A stretch of 64,000 bases of DNA from Calothrix sp. PCC 7716 (GTDB lineage Bacteria > Cyanobacteriota > Cyanobacteriia > Cyanobacteriales > Nostocaceae). Made by a program: the position numbers and the translations under genes. Below are positions 35,885 to 44,022 of the stretch, piece by piece; within the stretch, counting starts at the first letter, position 1, and every line of letters starts with the position of its first letter. Below the pieces are notes generated by a model. That model was not told the DNA's origin. It worked only from the letters and a program-made list of their open reading frames with translations, and ran no database searches. The stretch spans positions 9,614,580 through 9,678,579 of the forward strand of contig NZ_AP025018.1 in assembly GCF_019977735.1 (NCBI RefSeq), read 5' to 3'.

Positions 35885-37738
35885 ATGGATAGCGAGAATG
35901 CTTTAGAAGTAGTAGAAAGAGTGCTGTTTCGACAACTTACCCCGATTGAACAATTAATATTGCGTCAATCGTGGGCAGGTAAAAGTTATGAAGAAATGGC
36001 ACACAATACGAATTATTCTAGTAATTACCTAAAAGTAATTGGCTTTGATTTGTGGAATAGTATTTCCAATGTACTTGGGCAAAGAGTAACAAAGAAGAAT
36101 ATACATTTAATTTTACCCAAGTATTTATCAAATATTGAAGAAGTGTCAAATAAATTTAATATTGATGAGACAGTACCAAGTATAACAGCAAATTTTGAAA
36201 TAGAACTACTTAGTAGTCCTCTACCATGTGATTCTCATTTTTACATTCACCGTTCTCCAATTGAAGAGCTTGTTTTTGCAGAAGTGAGAAAACCAGGTAG
36301 TGTAGTTAGAATTAGAGCTTCCAAAAAAATGGGCAAAAATTCTTTAATTAATCAAATAATTAGCAGTGTGAAAGAGGAGGGTTACGAATCAGCTTATATC
36401 GATTTTCAGGAACCGGACAAAGCTATATTTACGAATCTTGATAAATTCTTACGCTGGTTTTGTAGTACGATTAGTAGACAGTTGCAGATTAATCCTCAAC
36501 TAGATGATTATTGGGATGAAGATATTGGCAGCAAGGTGAGTTCTAAAGTTTATTTTCAAGAATATTTGCTTGCTAAAATTAAACATCCATTAGTTTTGGT
36601 CTTAAATGAGGTCAACTGCATTTTTGAGCATTCAAGTATTGCCTCAGAATTTTTACCAATGCTGCGGTATTGGCACGAAATTGCTCGTTCGCAAGAAGTT
36701 TGGCAAAAATTACGCTTAGTAATTGCCCATTCAACCGAAGTATATATACCTTTAAAGTTGCATCAATCTCCGTTTAATGTGGGTTTAGCGGTTAAGTTAC
36801 CTGAGTTTTCTCGCGAGCAAGTTAAATTATTAGCTGTTCGCTATCGACTAGAGTCTATTCAGGATAAGCAAATTCAACAGTTAATGTCAATGGTGGGGGG
36901 ACATCCTTATTTAATTAATCTTGCTTTTTATCATCTTTATAGAGGAGAGATGAATTTAGATGAATTACTACACAATGCTCCGACCCTAGCGGGTATTTAT
37001 AGTGACCATTTGCGAGGTTTATTAGCAGTTTTGCAACAGGAACCAGAGTTAGCACTTTCTTTAGAACAAGTTTTGATAACGAATGAAGGTGTGTTTCTCG
37101 ATGCAATGGCAGCGTATAAGCTAGAGAGTATGGGGTTGATACATTTAGATGGTAACTTGGCTTTTACTAGTTGTGAATTATATCGTTTATATTTTCGCCA
37201 ACAGTTAGAAGGTTTGAATCCGAATATATTTCATATCCGAAGGCATAATAGTGCAGATGAATCACTCGCATTTGATACACAATACGCTTATTTTAAGCAC
37301 TATTTAGAAACCGAATGGCGCCAGTGGAATTCTGAAGCATTACCGTTATCGATGATTTGGTGTGATATTGATTATTTTAAATCATACAATCAATCTTATG
37401 GTTTAGGTGCCAGTAATGCGGCGTTGCAACAAATTAGTATAGCATTGTGCGACTGTGTAAAGCAGCAAGCAACCTTAATAGCGCGTCACAAAGGCGAAGA
37501 ATTTATTGTAGTATTACCTCAAACTAGTACTGACAGAGCAATTTCACTTGCAGAACAAATTCGCACGTGTGTTGAAGATTTATCAATAACTCGTGAACCG
37601 TCAGAAGTTTTAACTATGAGTTTGGGGGTAGCGACTATCGAGCCAAATTCGGAGTTGTATCCACATACGTTAATTGCTGCTGCTCAACAAGCAATGATGC
37701 AATCCAAAAAACTAGGAAGAAATCGAGTTAGCGCATAA
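35885..37738 (+). CDS. HTH / AAA-like STAND ATPase / GGDEF-like protein
   Basis: 617 residues in three parts. Residues 1-80 (LTPIEQLILRQSWAGKSYEE) match the N-terminal helical domain that starts many cyanobacterial STAND proteins associated with vWA-MoxR systems. Residues about 110-445 are an AAA-like domain: RIRASKKMGKNSLINQIISS (Walker A-like, MGKNSL), LVLVLNEVNCIF (Walker B-like) and MVGGHPYLINLAF. Residues about 455-617 are GGDEF-like. There WCDIDYFKSYNQSYG keeps the first acids, but the signature is RHKGEEF instead of GG(D/E)EF and the GD before the helix is SN. Cyclase activity is therefore doubtful. A sensor-switch with a nucleotide-cyclase-like output is inferred. Confidence 0.8.
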   Translation: MDSENALEVVERVLFRQLTPIEQLILRQSWAGKSYEEMAHNTNYSSNYLKVIGFDLWNSISNVLGQRVTKKNIHLILPKYLSNIEEVSNKFNIDETVPSITANFEIELLSSPLPCDSHFYIHRSPIEELVFAEVRKPGSVVRIRASKKMGKNSLINQIISSVKEEGYESAYIDFQEPDKAIFTNLDKFLRWFCSTISRQLQINPQLDDYWDEDIGSKVSSKVYFQEYLLAKIKHPLVLVLNEVNCIFEHSSIASEFLPMLRYWHEIARSQEVWQKLRLVIAHSTEVYIPLKLHQSPFNVGLAVKLPEFSREQVKLLAVRYRLESIQDKQIQQLMSMVGGHPYLINLAFYHLYRGEMNLDELLHNAPTLAGIYSDHLRGLLAVLQQEPELALSLEQVLITNEGVFLDAMAAYKLESMGLIHLDGNLAFTSCELYRLYFRQQLEGLNPNIFHIRRHNSADESLAFDTQYAYFKHYLETEWRQWNSEALPLSMIWCDIDYFKSYNQSYGLGASNAALQQISIALCDCVKQQATLIARHKGEEFIVVLPQTSTDRAISLAEQIRTCVEDLSITREPSEVLTMSLGVATIEPNSELYPHTLIAAAQQAMMQSKKLGRNRVSA

Positions 37739-37753
37739 TCTATATATATAAGA

Positions 37754-38479
37754 TTATTTCAGAGTTTTGCTAACACAAGTACAATTTCCTTCTAACTTTT
37801 TTGCGCGATGTAATGCATTTAAAGCTGCATCGCGTAAAACATTTGGAGATTGTTCTAACTTGGGAATTGTGGTTGCAACTCCTAAACTAACTGTGACAAT
37901 AGGAAAACGCAGTCCACCAAGTTGAGCAACAGCGTGCTGAATATTCAGATTTTTTACTTCTTCGCGAATTACCTCAGCTATTTCTGCTGCATTACTCGCT
38001 GTAGTGTTGGGAAGAACTATCGCAAATGCATCATCTTGATAGCGTGCAACTAAAGCGCTATATTTATTTAAGCATTTAGGAATCGCATTAGCAATTTCAT
38101 ATACACACTTATCACCCATTTCATTTCCCCGCATCAAATTATAGACCTTAAGATTATCGATATCTAAAAAGATAACCGAAAGTGGCGCCTTCTCGTTAGC
38201 TAAGTCTTCCCAGCAATTTTCGAGGTAAAAGTCAAAGTATCGTTTGTTACGAAGTTGTGTTAAATCATCGGTATAACATATATTTTCGAGGTGCCTTATA
38301 TCTAACTGTTGACTGATATACATAAGAAGCCAAAATTGATAAAAATGTTTATGTTGATTTTCGTTGATATCATCAACCTTTTTAAAAACTAGCTCATCGC
38401 TTTTAGGATGATTGACCTTTGATGGTAACATGGTATCAGCAACAGACGGGATAAACAAATTAATGTAGTTTTGATTCAT
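37754..38479 (-). CDS. Degenerate GGDEF-domain protein
   Basis: 241 residues. An N-terminal 75-residue helical part (FYQFWLLMYISQQLDIRHLE) precedes a GGDEF domain that opens with TDDLTQLRNKRYFD and VIFLDIDNLKVYNLMRGNEM. The signature position reads RYQDDAFAIVLP (QDDAF for GGDEF) and the usual FK is LK, while the GD pair is kept. VTVSLGVAT ends the domain. Loss of the glycines makes diguanylate cyclase activity unlikely; it may bind a nucleotide, regulate, or make another product. It converges on the AAA-like/GGDEF gene with 15 bp between stops. Confidence 0.8.
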   Translation of the reverse strand: MNQNYINLFIPSVADTMLPSKVNHPKSDELVFKKVDDINENQHKHFYQFWLLMYISQQLDIRHLENICYTDDLTQLRNKRYFDFYLENCWEDLANEKAPLSVIFLDIDNLKVYNLMRGNEMGDKCVYEIANAIPKCLNKYSALVARYQDDAFAIVLPNTTASNAAEIAEVIREEVKNLNIQHAVAQLGGLRFPIVTVSLGVATTIPKLEQSPNVLRDAALNALHRAKKLEGNCTCVSKTLK

Positions 38480-38830
38480 CTGAGTAAATAGTCTCTATAA
38501 TTAAACCCGAAATAATTTCATGCTAGCTGATAATTATAATCTATAAATATTGATTGACCACATTTTCACTAAAATTTATAGAATTTATTTTTATTCCAAA
38601 ACAAATATATAATTTACCACATCAACGGAAGGCGCCATACAAAGAAAAACAAACATATTTCTTAATAATTCACCATAAACAAATTAGTTATATTAGTTAT
38701 AAAAGTAAGTTTTGTTTGGTAAATATTTCAAAAACGGCAATAATTCTTTATAAATTTTACGTAATTGTCGTTAGTTTAGATGAAGTTATTCAGAATAGTC
38801 ACTATTAATTAAGGGAAGTAAACGTTTAGT
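38480..38830. other. 351-bp AT-rich promoter region
   Basis: Between divergent genes; no credible coding frame. An AAGGGAAG at about 38812 is the probable ribosome-binding site of the gene at 38831. Promoters for both genes must lie here, but no clear boxes stand out from the AT-rich background. Confidence 0.45.
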
Positions 38831-41566
38831 ATGACCCGTTACAGATATCAAGTTGGAGGCAGTTTAGGAAGTAACGCTCTTAGTTATGTGGAGCGTGCGT
38901 GTGATGGTGAACTTTATCAAGCATTAAAGAAGGGTGAATTTTGCTATGTCCTTAACTCTCGACAAATGGGAAAATCGTCACTTTTAGTGAAAACGAGTCA
39001 CCGTTTACAACAAGAGAATTATAAATGTGCTGTAGTTGACTTGACGAATATAGGCAGCGAAAATATAACCCCATTACAATGGTATAAAGGACTAGTTACA
39101 GATTTAGTATCAGGATTTAATTTATTTAATAAAATTAATTTAAAAGCTTGGTGGCAAGAACAAGAAGAAATATCTTTACTTCAAAAATTAAGTCTTTTCA
39201 TTTCACAAATACTTTTAGTTGAATTTAAAAACGAGCAAATTATTATTTTTATAGACGAAATTGATAATGTTTTAACACTTGATTTTTCAGTAGATGATTT
39301 TTTTACATTTATTCGTTTCTGTTATAATCAGCGTGCTGTCAATCCAGAATATAATCGTTTAACGTTTGCTATTTTTGGAGTTGCCAAACCATCAGACTTA
39401 GTTCAAGATAAGCAACGTACACCTTTCAATATTGGTAAATCAATACAATTAGATGGTTTTACTGTAGATAATATTCAGCCATTAGCTGATGGACTACATA
39501 TTCCAGGATGTAATGTTTCTGAAATAATGCGTCAAATTTTGATATGGACAAATGGGCAACCTTTTTTGACTCATAAACTTTGTCAATTATTATTTGATTT
39601 AACTCAAAAAATAAATACTGGTCAATCAGTAGAAATAATAGTAAAAGATATCGTCATAAATTATATCATCAATAAATGGGAATTTCAAGATGAACCGCAG
39701 CATTTACGAACAATTTCAGACCGAATTTTGAGAAATGAAAATATTGCAGGGCGCCATTTAGAGGTGTATCAGCGAATTCTTCTGGGAGAAAAAGTTTTAG
39801 TTGATGATAGTCGAGAGCAAATAGAGTTACTACTATCAGGATTAGTAATTAACTCACAAGGCAAGTTAAAAGTCAAAAATTTGATTTATGAAGCAGTTTT
39901 TGACTTACAATGGGCTTCCCAACAAATGGAGAAATTGCGTCCTTACGCGCAAAAATTTCAAGCATGGATAGCTTCAGGGCAAAAAGGAAGTGAGTATTTA
40001 CTGCGTGGAGAAACTTTAGAACAAGCACTTGCATGGTCATACAGTAAAAGACTTAGTGACCAAGACTATCGCTTTTTAACGGCAAGTCAAGAAGCAGCGA
40101 AGCGAGAAATAGAAAAAGATTTATTAGCAGAAAAGCAAGCCAGATATATTGAACAAGAAAAAGCGCAATTTGCCCTTGAAACGAACAGACTTGCCCAGCA
40201 TATTTTAGCAAATGCACGTAAAACTGCCAAAAAGAATATACAAAAACTACGATTAGCTAGAATTCATATTATTTCGATTACCTTTGTTGTTGCCATAGCA
40301 GTAATTATTTTACGTTTTAGTGGAGTATTAGAAGGAATAGAGTTGACGAGCTTAGATAGATTATTTCAAGCGCGTCCAGTTGCAACAGTTGACCCTAGAA
40401 CTGTAATTGTTGCTATTGATGAATTACACATTCGGCAATTTGGTCAGTATCCAATGTCAGATGCTACCCTTGCACAAGTATTGCAAATTTTAAAAAGCTA
40501 CAATCCAGAAGCTATAGGATTAGACTTATATCGAGACTTACCAGTAGAACCCGGCGCCGATAAACTAATACAAATATACAGAGCAACACCAAATTTAATA
40601 GGTGTGAAGAAGGCAATTGCAGATAGAATTGCCCCTCCACCGGTTTTAGCTGAACTCAAACAAATAGGTCTTGCCGACCAAGTGCTAGACGGAGATGGAA
40701 AAGTCCGTCGTGCGTTACTGTCGATTGAAGAAAATAATGGAACAACTTTAAACTTGGGTTTAGAATTAGCATTACGCTATTTAAAAACCCGTAATATTTA
40801 CGCTTCAAATTTACCAAATCACCAAATCAAAATAGGGAAAGCACTTCTTACCCCCTTTCACTCGAATGATGGAGGATATGTCAGAGCAGATGCAGGAGGA
40901 TATCAGATTTTGCTTAACTTTCATGGTACCCAGAAACAGTTTCAAGTTATTTCCATTCAAGATGTACTAAAAAATCAGATACCTGCTGATTTAATACGCA
41001 ATCGCATAGTTTTAATTGGCGCAACAGCAGAGAGTGTAAACGACTTATATCATACTCCTTATAGTAATAGTAGTTTCGATAACCCTGCTCGAATGCCTGG
41101 AGTTGTTATTCACGCTAATATTGCTAGTTCAATTTTAAGTGCAGCACTCGACGGGCGCCCACTATTAAAAGTATGGTTGCATCAAATTGAATGGTTTTGG
41201 ATTTTACTGTGGTCTGGAATGGGAACACTTATTAGTTGGTATTTTAAGCCATTGAAATATTTGGTAGTATCAATTGTATTCTGTATTATGATACTAACAT
41301 TCAGTACCTACATTGCCTTTATACTAGGATGGTGGATTCCAATTATACCTGCAATAATTGCTTTACTAACTGGCGTAATTACGCAGATAATAATTATTAC
41401 CAAATATTCAGATAAAATTCAATTAGCTCAAATAGTACAGCAGCTAATTAAATTTACTCAAGAACAACCTGTAGCTGGGCAAATTGCAATTGAATATTTG
41501 AAACAGTCTGAAAGTCAAGAAAATCAACTCTTTATAGATAAAATACTCAAAAATAGTACTCTCTAA
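38831..41566 (+). CDS. AAA-like STAND ATPase fused to CHASE2 sensor, membrane-anchored
   Basis: 911 residues. Residues 1-350 are an AAA-like domain with Walker A (LNSRQMGKSSLLV, near 44-55), an IIIFIDEIDNVL Walker B near 135 and a WTNGQPFLTHKLC motif. A connecting helix (ETLEQALAWSYSKRLSDQDY, familiar from cyanobacterial STAND-WD40 proteins) leads to a membrane helix near 483-500. Residues about 505-770 are CHASE2 (FQARPVATVDPRTVIVAIDE, IGLDLYRDLPVEPG, RNRIVLIGATA, MPGVVIHANIASSIL). Two or three C-terminal helices follow, with no kinase or cyclase after them. So a periplasmic sensor is wired to a cytoplasmic ATPase placed at the N-terminus. Confidence 0.85.
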   Translation: MTRYRYQVGGSLGSNALSYVERACDGELYQALKKGEFCYVLNSRQMGKSSLLVKTSHRLQQENYKCAVVDLTNIGSENITPLQWYKGLVTDLVSGFNLFNKINLKAWWQEQEEISLLQKLSLFISQILLVEFKNEQIIIFIDEIDNVLTLDFSVDDFFTFIRFCYNQRAVNPEYNRLTFAIFGVAKPSDLVQDKQRTPFNIGKSIQLDGFTVDNIQPLADGLHIPGCNVSEIMRQILIWTNGQPFLTHKLCQLLFDLTQKINTGQSVEIIVKDIVINYIINKWEFQDEPQHLRTISDRILRNENIAGRHLEVYQRILLGEKVLVDDSREQIELLLSGLVINSQGKLKVKNLIYEAVFDLQWASQQMEKLRPYAQKFQAWIASGQKGSEYLLRGETLEQALAWSYSKRLSDQDYRFLTASQEAAKREIEKDLLAEKQARYIEQEKAQFALETNRLAQHILANARKTAKKNIQKLRLARIHIISITFVVAIAVIILRFSGVLEGIELTSLDRLFQARPVATVDPRTVIVAIDELHIRQFGQYPMSDATLAQVLQILKSYNPEAIGLDLYRDLPVEPGADKLIQIYRATPNLIGVKKAIADRIAPPPVLAELKQIGLADQVLDGDGKVRRALLSIEENNGTTLNLGLELALRYLKTRNIYASNLPNHQIKIGKALLTPFHSNDGGYVRADAGGYQILLNFHGTQKQFQVISIQDVLKNQIPADLIRNRIVLIGATAESVNDLYHTPYSNSSFDNPARMPGVVIHANIASSILSAALDGRPLLKVWLHQIEWFWILLWSGMGTLISWYFKPLKYLVVSIVFCIMILTFSTYIAFILGWWIPIIPAIIALLTGVITQIIIITKYSDKIQLAQIVQQLIKFTQEQPVAGQIAIEYLKQSESQENQLFIDKILKNSTL

Positions 41567-41573
41567 TCCTATA

Positions 41574-41786
41574 TTAGCTACTCATACGACGAGAGCCGGC
41601 ACCGGAAGAACCTTTAGGTTTACTCGAACCTGGTGGTTTAAATTTACTTTGACTAATTAATTCAGGTGAATGTTTCTGAGTATCACTTAATTTTTCTTGT
41701 TTTAAAGAATGCACAAAAAATATCACTATAATTTGCGTGATAGTTAGTGTAAATACTAAGAATGTAAAAATACGAAATTTAGACAT
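41574..41786 (-). CDS. Small membrane-anchored protein with DUF928-like motif
   Basis: 70 residues: a signal-anchor (FRIFTFLVFTLTITQIIVIF) and a tail ending FKPPGSSKPKGSSGAGSRR. This Pro/Gly pattern resembles the start of DUF928 proteins (FxPP...P...GGGxR), which often accompany CHASE2 genes. Here the sequence stops right after the motif, so it may be the remnant of a DUF928 gene. It converges on the AAA-like/CHASE2 gene, 7 bp between stops. The DUF928 link is an inference from memory. Confidence 0.45.
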   Translation of the reverse strand: MSKFRIFTFLVFTLTITQIIVIFFVHSLKQEKLSDTQKHSPELISQSKFKPPGSSKPKGSSGAGSRRMSS

Positions 41787-41981
41787 GCTGGGTAAATATC
41801 TCCGTAATTAGCTGGGCTAAAATCTTTATACGAACGAACCACAGCAAATCACGAAAAAAATGCGTAAGTATTTTTTAACTTACTTTTATAACTTTTAATT
41901 ATATATAAATTTGCTTAACATAAACTTCACATAAAAATTTATAAATCACACACCTTATGTTGATATATTTTTGTGCAACGC

Positions 41982-43673
41982 TTATTGTGGATTAGAAGAT
42001 AAAGGAGAACTATTTAGTGCTTGTTGCAACTTGTTGGGAGTGATATTTCGCACCAAACTGAGAGGCAACTGTGCTTGACTAATAGCTTTTGCGTAGCTTG
42101 CATTCAGGTAATTTATATAACTTGGTTGTTGAGCAACATAAGTTTGAAAGAAGGGAAAACTTAAAGATTCGATATAGGAACGTGAAACTTCCGGACTGGC
42201 GCCGACAGCTTCTTGTGGAATAGGGAGAGTATTATTAGGAGATTCAGCGATAGTAGAAAAGTGAGTTCCACCATTAATCAACGCTAAATATTTATTGGGA
42301 GTAGTCAGCCAAGTAAAAGGTTGAATTTGTTCAGGAAGTGCAGGAGTAACAGTGTCAGCACTACCAGCAACAATCATTATAGGTATATTAATTTGCCTTA
42401 ATCCAGTTTGTCCTAATATACTGCTACCTACAGGGTTAATAGCAATTACAGCCTTGACCCTTGAATCAGATAAATTATACTCAGTCTTTGGTAAACGTAC
42501 TGCTAAACACTGAAGCAACTGTGAAACATTTAAAGAACTCCTCAAAGCAGGGCAATCTTTATTTAACTGCTCAAAATTGATTTTGGCGCCAGCTAAAGCC
42601 AAAGCAGTGTAACCACCAAACGACTGTCCAACCACACCAACCTGCTCTAAATTGAGGCGCCCGCGCAAAATAGTATTAGAATCTTGTAACATAGTTACTT
42701 CATCAAGTACAAACTTAATATCCAAAGGACGCTCAACAAACTCTCTAGGGTCAGTCACAGTATCTGCTCTACCAGATAACAAAGCTTGTAACTGTGCAGC
42801 ATTACTACCAGGATGCTCAGGAACCACAACAACAAAACCCGACCGAGCTAAATATTGAGCCAAATACGCAAAACTCGTGCGGTCAGACCCGAGTCCATGA
42901 GAAATAACAACAACAGGGCGCCGACCAGACGTTACAGGCACATAAACATCAGTATTAATTACCCGGTTACGAGACACATCATTAAAATTAAAAGTAATCT
43001 TCTGCACTCGAAAACGCCTCGTAGTAACCCCCGTAGTAACCCCCGTCGTAACCCCCGTCGTAACCCCCGTTGTAAGCACTTCAGTGCTTCCCGCCTCTTC
43101 CCTCGACTCTTGATTAATCAAAGCAACCGCATTTTGAGTCTGATTAATTAAAATCTGAACAGATTCGGCAATCTCCTGAGTACGAGATAAATTAATCGAA
43201 ATAGCATTAGAAGAATAATTCCGAAAAACATCAAGCAAAGTAAACCCTTGCCCTTGTTTTTGCGCCGCCGAAACAATCAAAGCAGAACGAATAGCATAAA
43301 AACCATTTAGCCCAGACTCCAACTGAATAACATCCCCCAAACGTTCTAACAAAGTCTGACCAATAGCCGTATATAAAAACTGTGAAACCTCAATAGCACC
43401 AAGAGAAATAGGAGTAACTAAAAGTCGTCTTAACTGTTCTAGCTCCTTTTTATCAACATACCGAGCATAAGCAGCAAAATCTTCATCTATTTCACCAGTC
43501 CTAGCAAACAACTCCAAAGACTTAATTGGAATAGACCTTTGCAAAATCCCATAAGAAATATTTATCCGCTCGGCGCCAAACGCAGGGCGTACAGCTGGTA
43601 CAAAATTGGCGCCAACAGTCATCAAAGCTACCGACAGCGATAATGACGACTTAAAAAATAATCTATTTAACAT
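41982..43673 (-). CDS. DUF1400 alpha/beta hydrolase, exported
   Basis: 563 residues. A signal peptide (SLSVALMTVGANFVPAVRPAFGA) is followed by a DUF1400 domain of about 110 residues (RINISYGILQRSIPIKSLEL, FAAYARYVDKKELEQLRRLL). The hydrolase part has VISHGLGSDRTSF, the nucleophile elbow GQSFGGYTALAL, MIVAGSADTVTP with the probable Asp and INGGTHFSTI with the probable His. A dienelactone hydrolase or lipase-like reaction in the periplasm is likely. Residues about 190-217 come from an intergenic-type palindrome plus a 12-bp tandem repeat (TTGVTTGVTTGV), inserted in frame between the domains. Confidence 0.85.
   Translation of the reverse strand: MLNRLFFKSSLSLSVALMTVGANFVPAVRPAFGAERINISYGILQRSIPIKSLELFARTGEIDEDFAAYARYVDKKELEQLRRLLVTPISLGAIEVSQFLYTAIGQTLLERLGDVIQLESGLNGFYAIRSALIVSAAQKQGQGFTLLDVFRNYSSNAISINLSRTQEIAESVQILINQTQNAVALINQESREEAGSTEVLTTGVTTGVTTGVTTGVTTRRFRVQKITFNFNDVSRNRVINTDVYVPVTSGRRPVVVISHGLGSDRTSFAYLAQYLARSGFVVVVPEHPGSNAAQLQALLSGRADTVTDPREFVERPLDIKFVLDEVTMLQDSNTILRGRLNLEQVGVVGQSFGGYTALALAGAKINFEQLNKDCPALRSSLNVSQLLQCLAVRLPKTEYNLSDSRVKAVIAINPVGSSILGQTGLRQINIPIMIVAGSADTVTPALPEQIQPFTWLTTPNKYLALINGGTHFSTIAESPNNTLPIPQEAVGASPEVSRSYIESLSFPFFQTYVAQQPSYINYLNASYAKAISQAQLPLSLVRNITPNKLQQALNSSPLSSNPQ
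43024..43092. repeat. 12-bp tandem repeat and palindrome inside the DUF1400 hydrolase gene
   Basis: Four copies of GTAACCCCCGT(A/C/T) (43024-43071) are followed by GTAAGCACTTCAGTGCTTCCC (43072-43092). The palindrome also occurs between genes at about 55481-55496. The unit length (12 bp) keeps the reading frame and adds TTGV units to the protein. Confidence 0.8.
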
Positions 43674-44022
43674 AATTTAAGATAATTTAATAATAACGTA
43701 GAGTGCGTGGTACTATGAAAAAATCCAAACGTAGTTATTAGACCTTAACTACCACGCACCAAAATATAATTCTCAATGTAACAAACAATAATAAAATCTT
43801 ATAATTAATTATATCTCTATCAATAGTAATATTATACAAAATTAATCTACTCTACTAGTAGTATTTCTTTTTATCTAAGGCACTTGCACAGGCAAGATGC
43901 CTGTGCTACCTGCCTGTGTCATAGTATTACATTTATAGGTGTAACGTTTGTCTGAGAGTAACAGAAAATTGATACTTAAAAACTAACAATGTTAAGTATT
44001 TGCTGTTGCTTGAGCGCATGTC
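43674..44022. other. 349-bp spacer upstream of nifJ
   Basis: No gene is seen. GTGCGTGGTA (43703-43712) and TACCACGCAC (43750-43759) form an inverted repeat just outside the hydrolase start. CACAGGCAAGATGCCTGTGCTAC (43888-43910) is a dispersed repeat shared with about 3931. The nifJ promoter should lie in 43915-44022. Confidence 0.5.

Noticed and set aside
38554..38808. 84-codon frame upstream of the AAA-like/CHASE2 gene
   Set aside because: Lys/Ile/Tyr-rich sequence as expected from AT-rich spacer, no ribosome site, no family.
42652..43151. Plus-strand open frames opposite the DUF1400 hydrolase
   Set aside because: They are antisense shadows of a convincing gene with hydrolase motifs.
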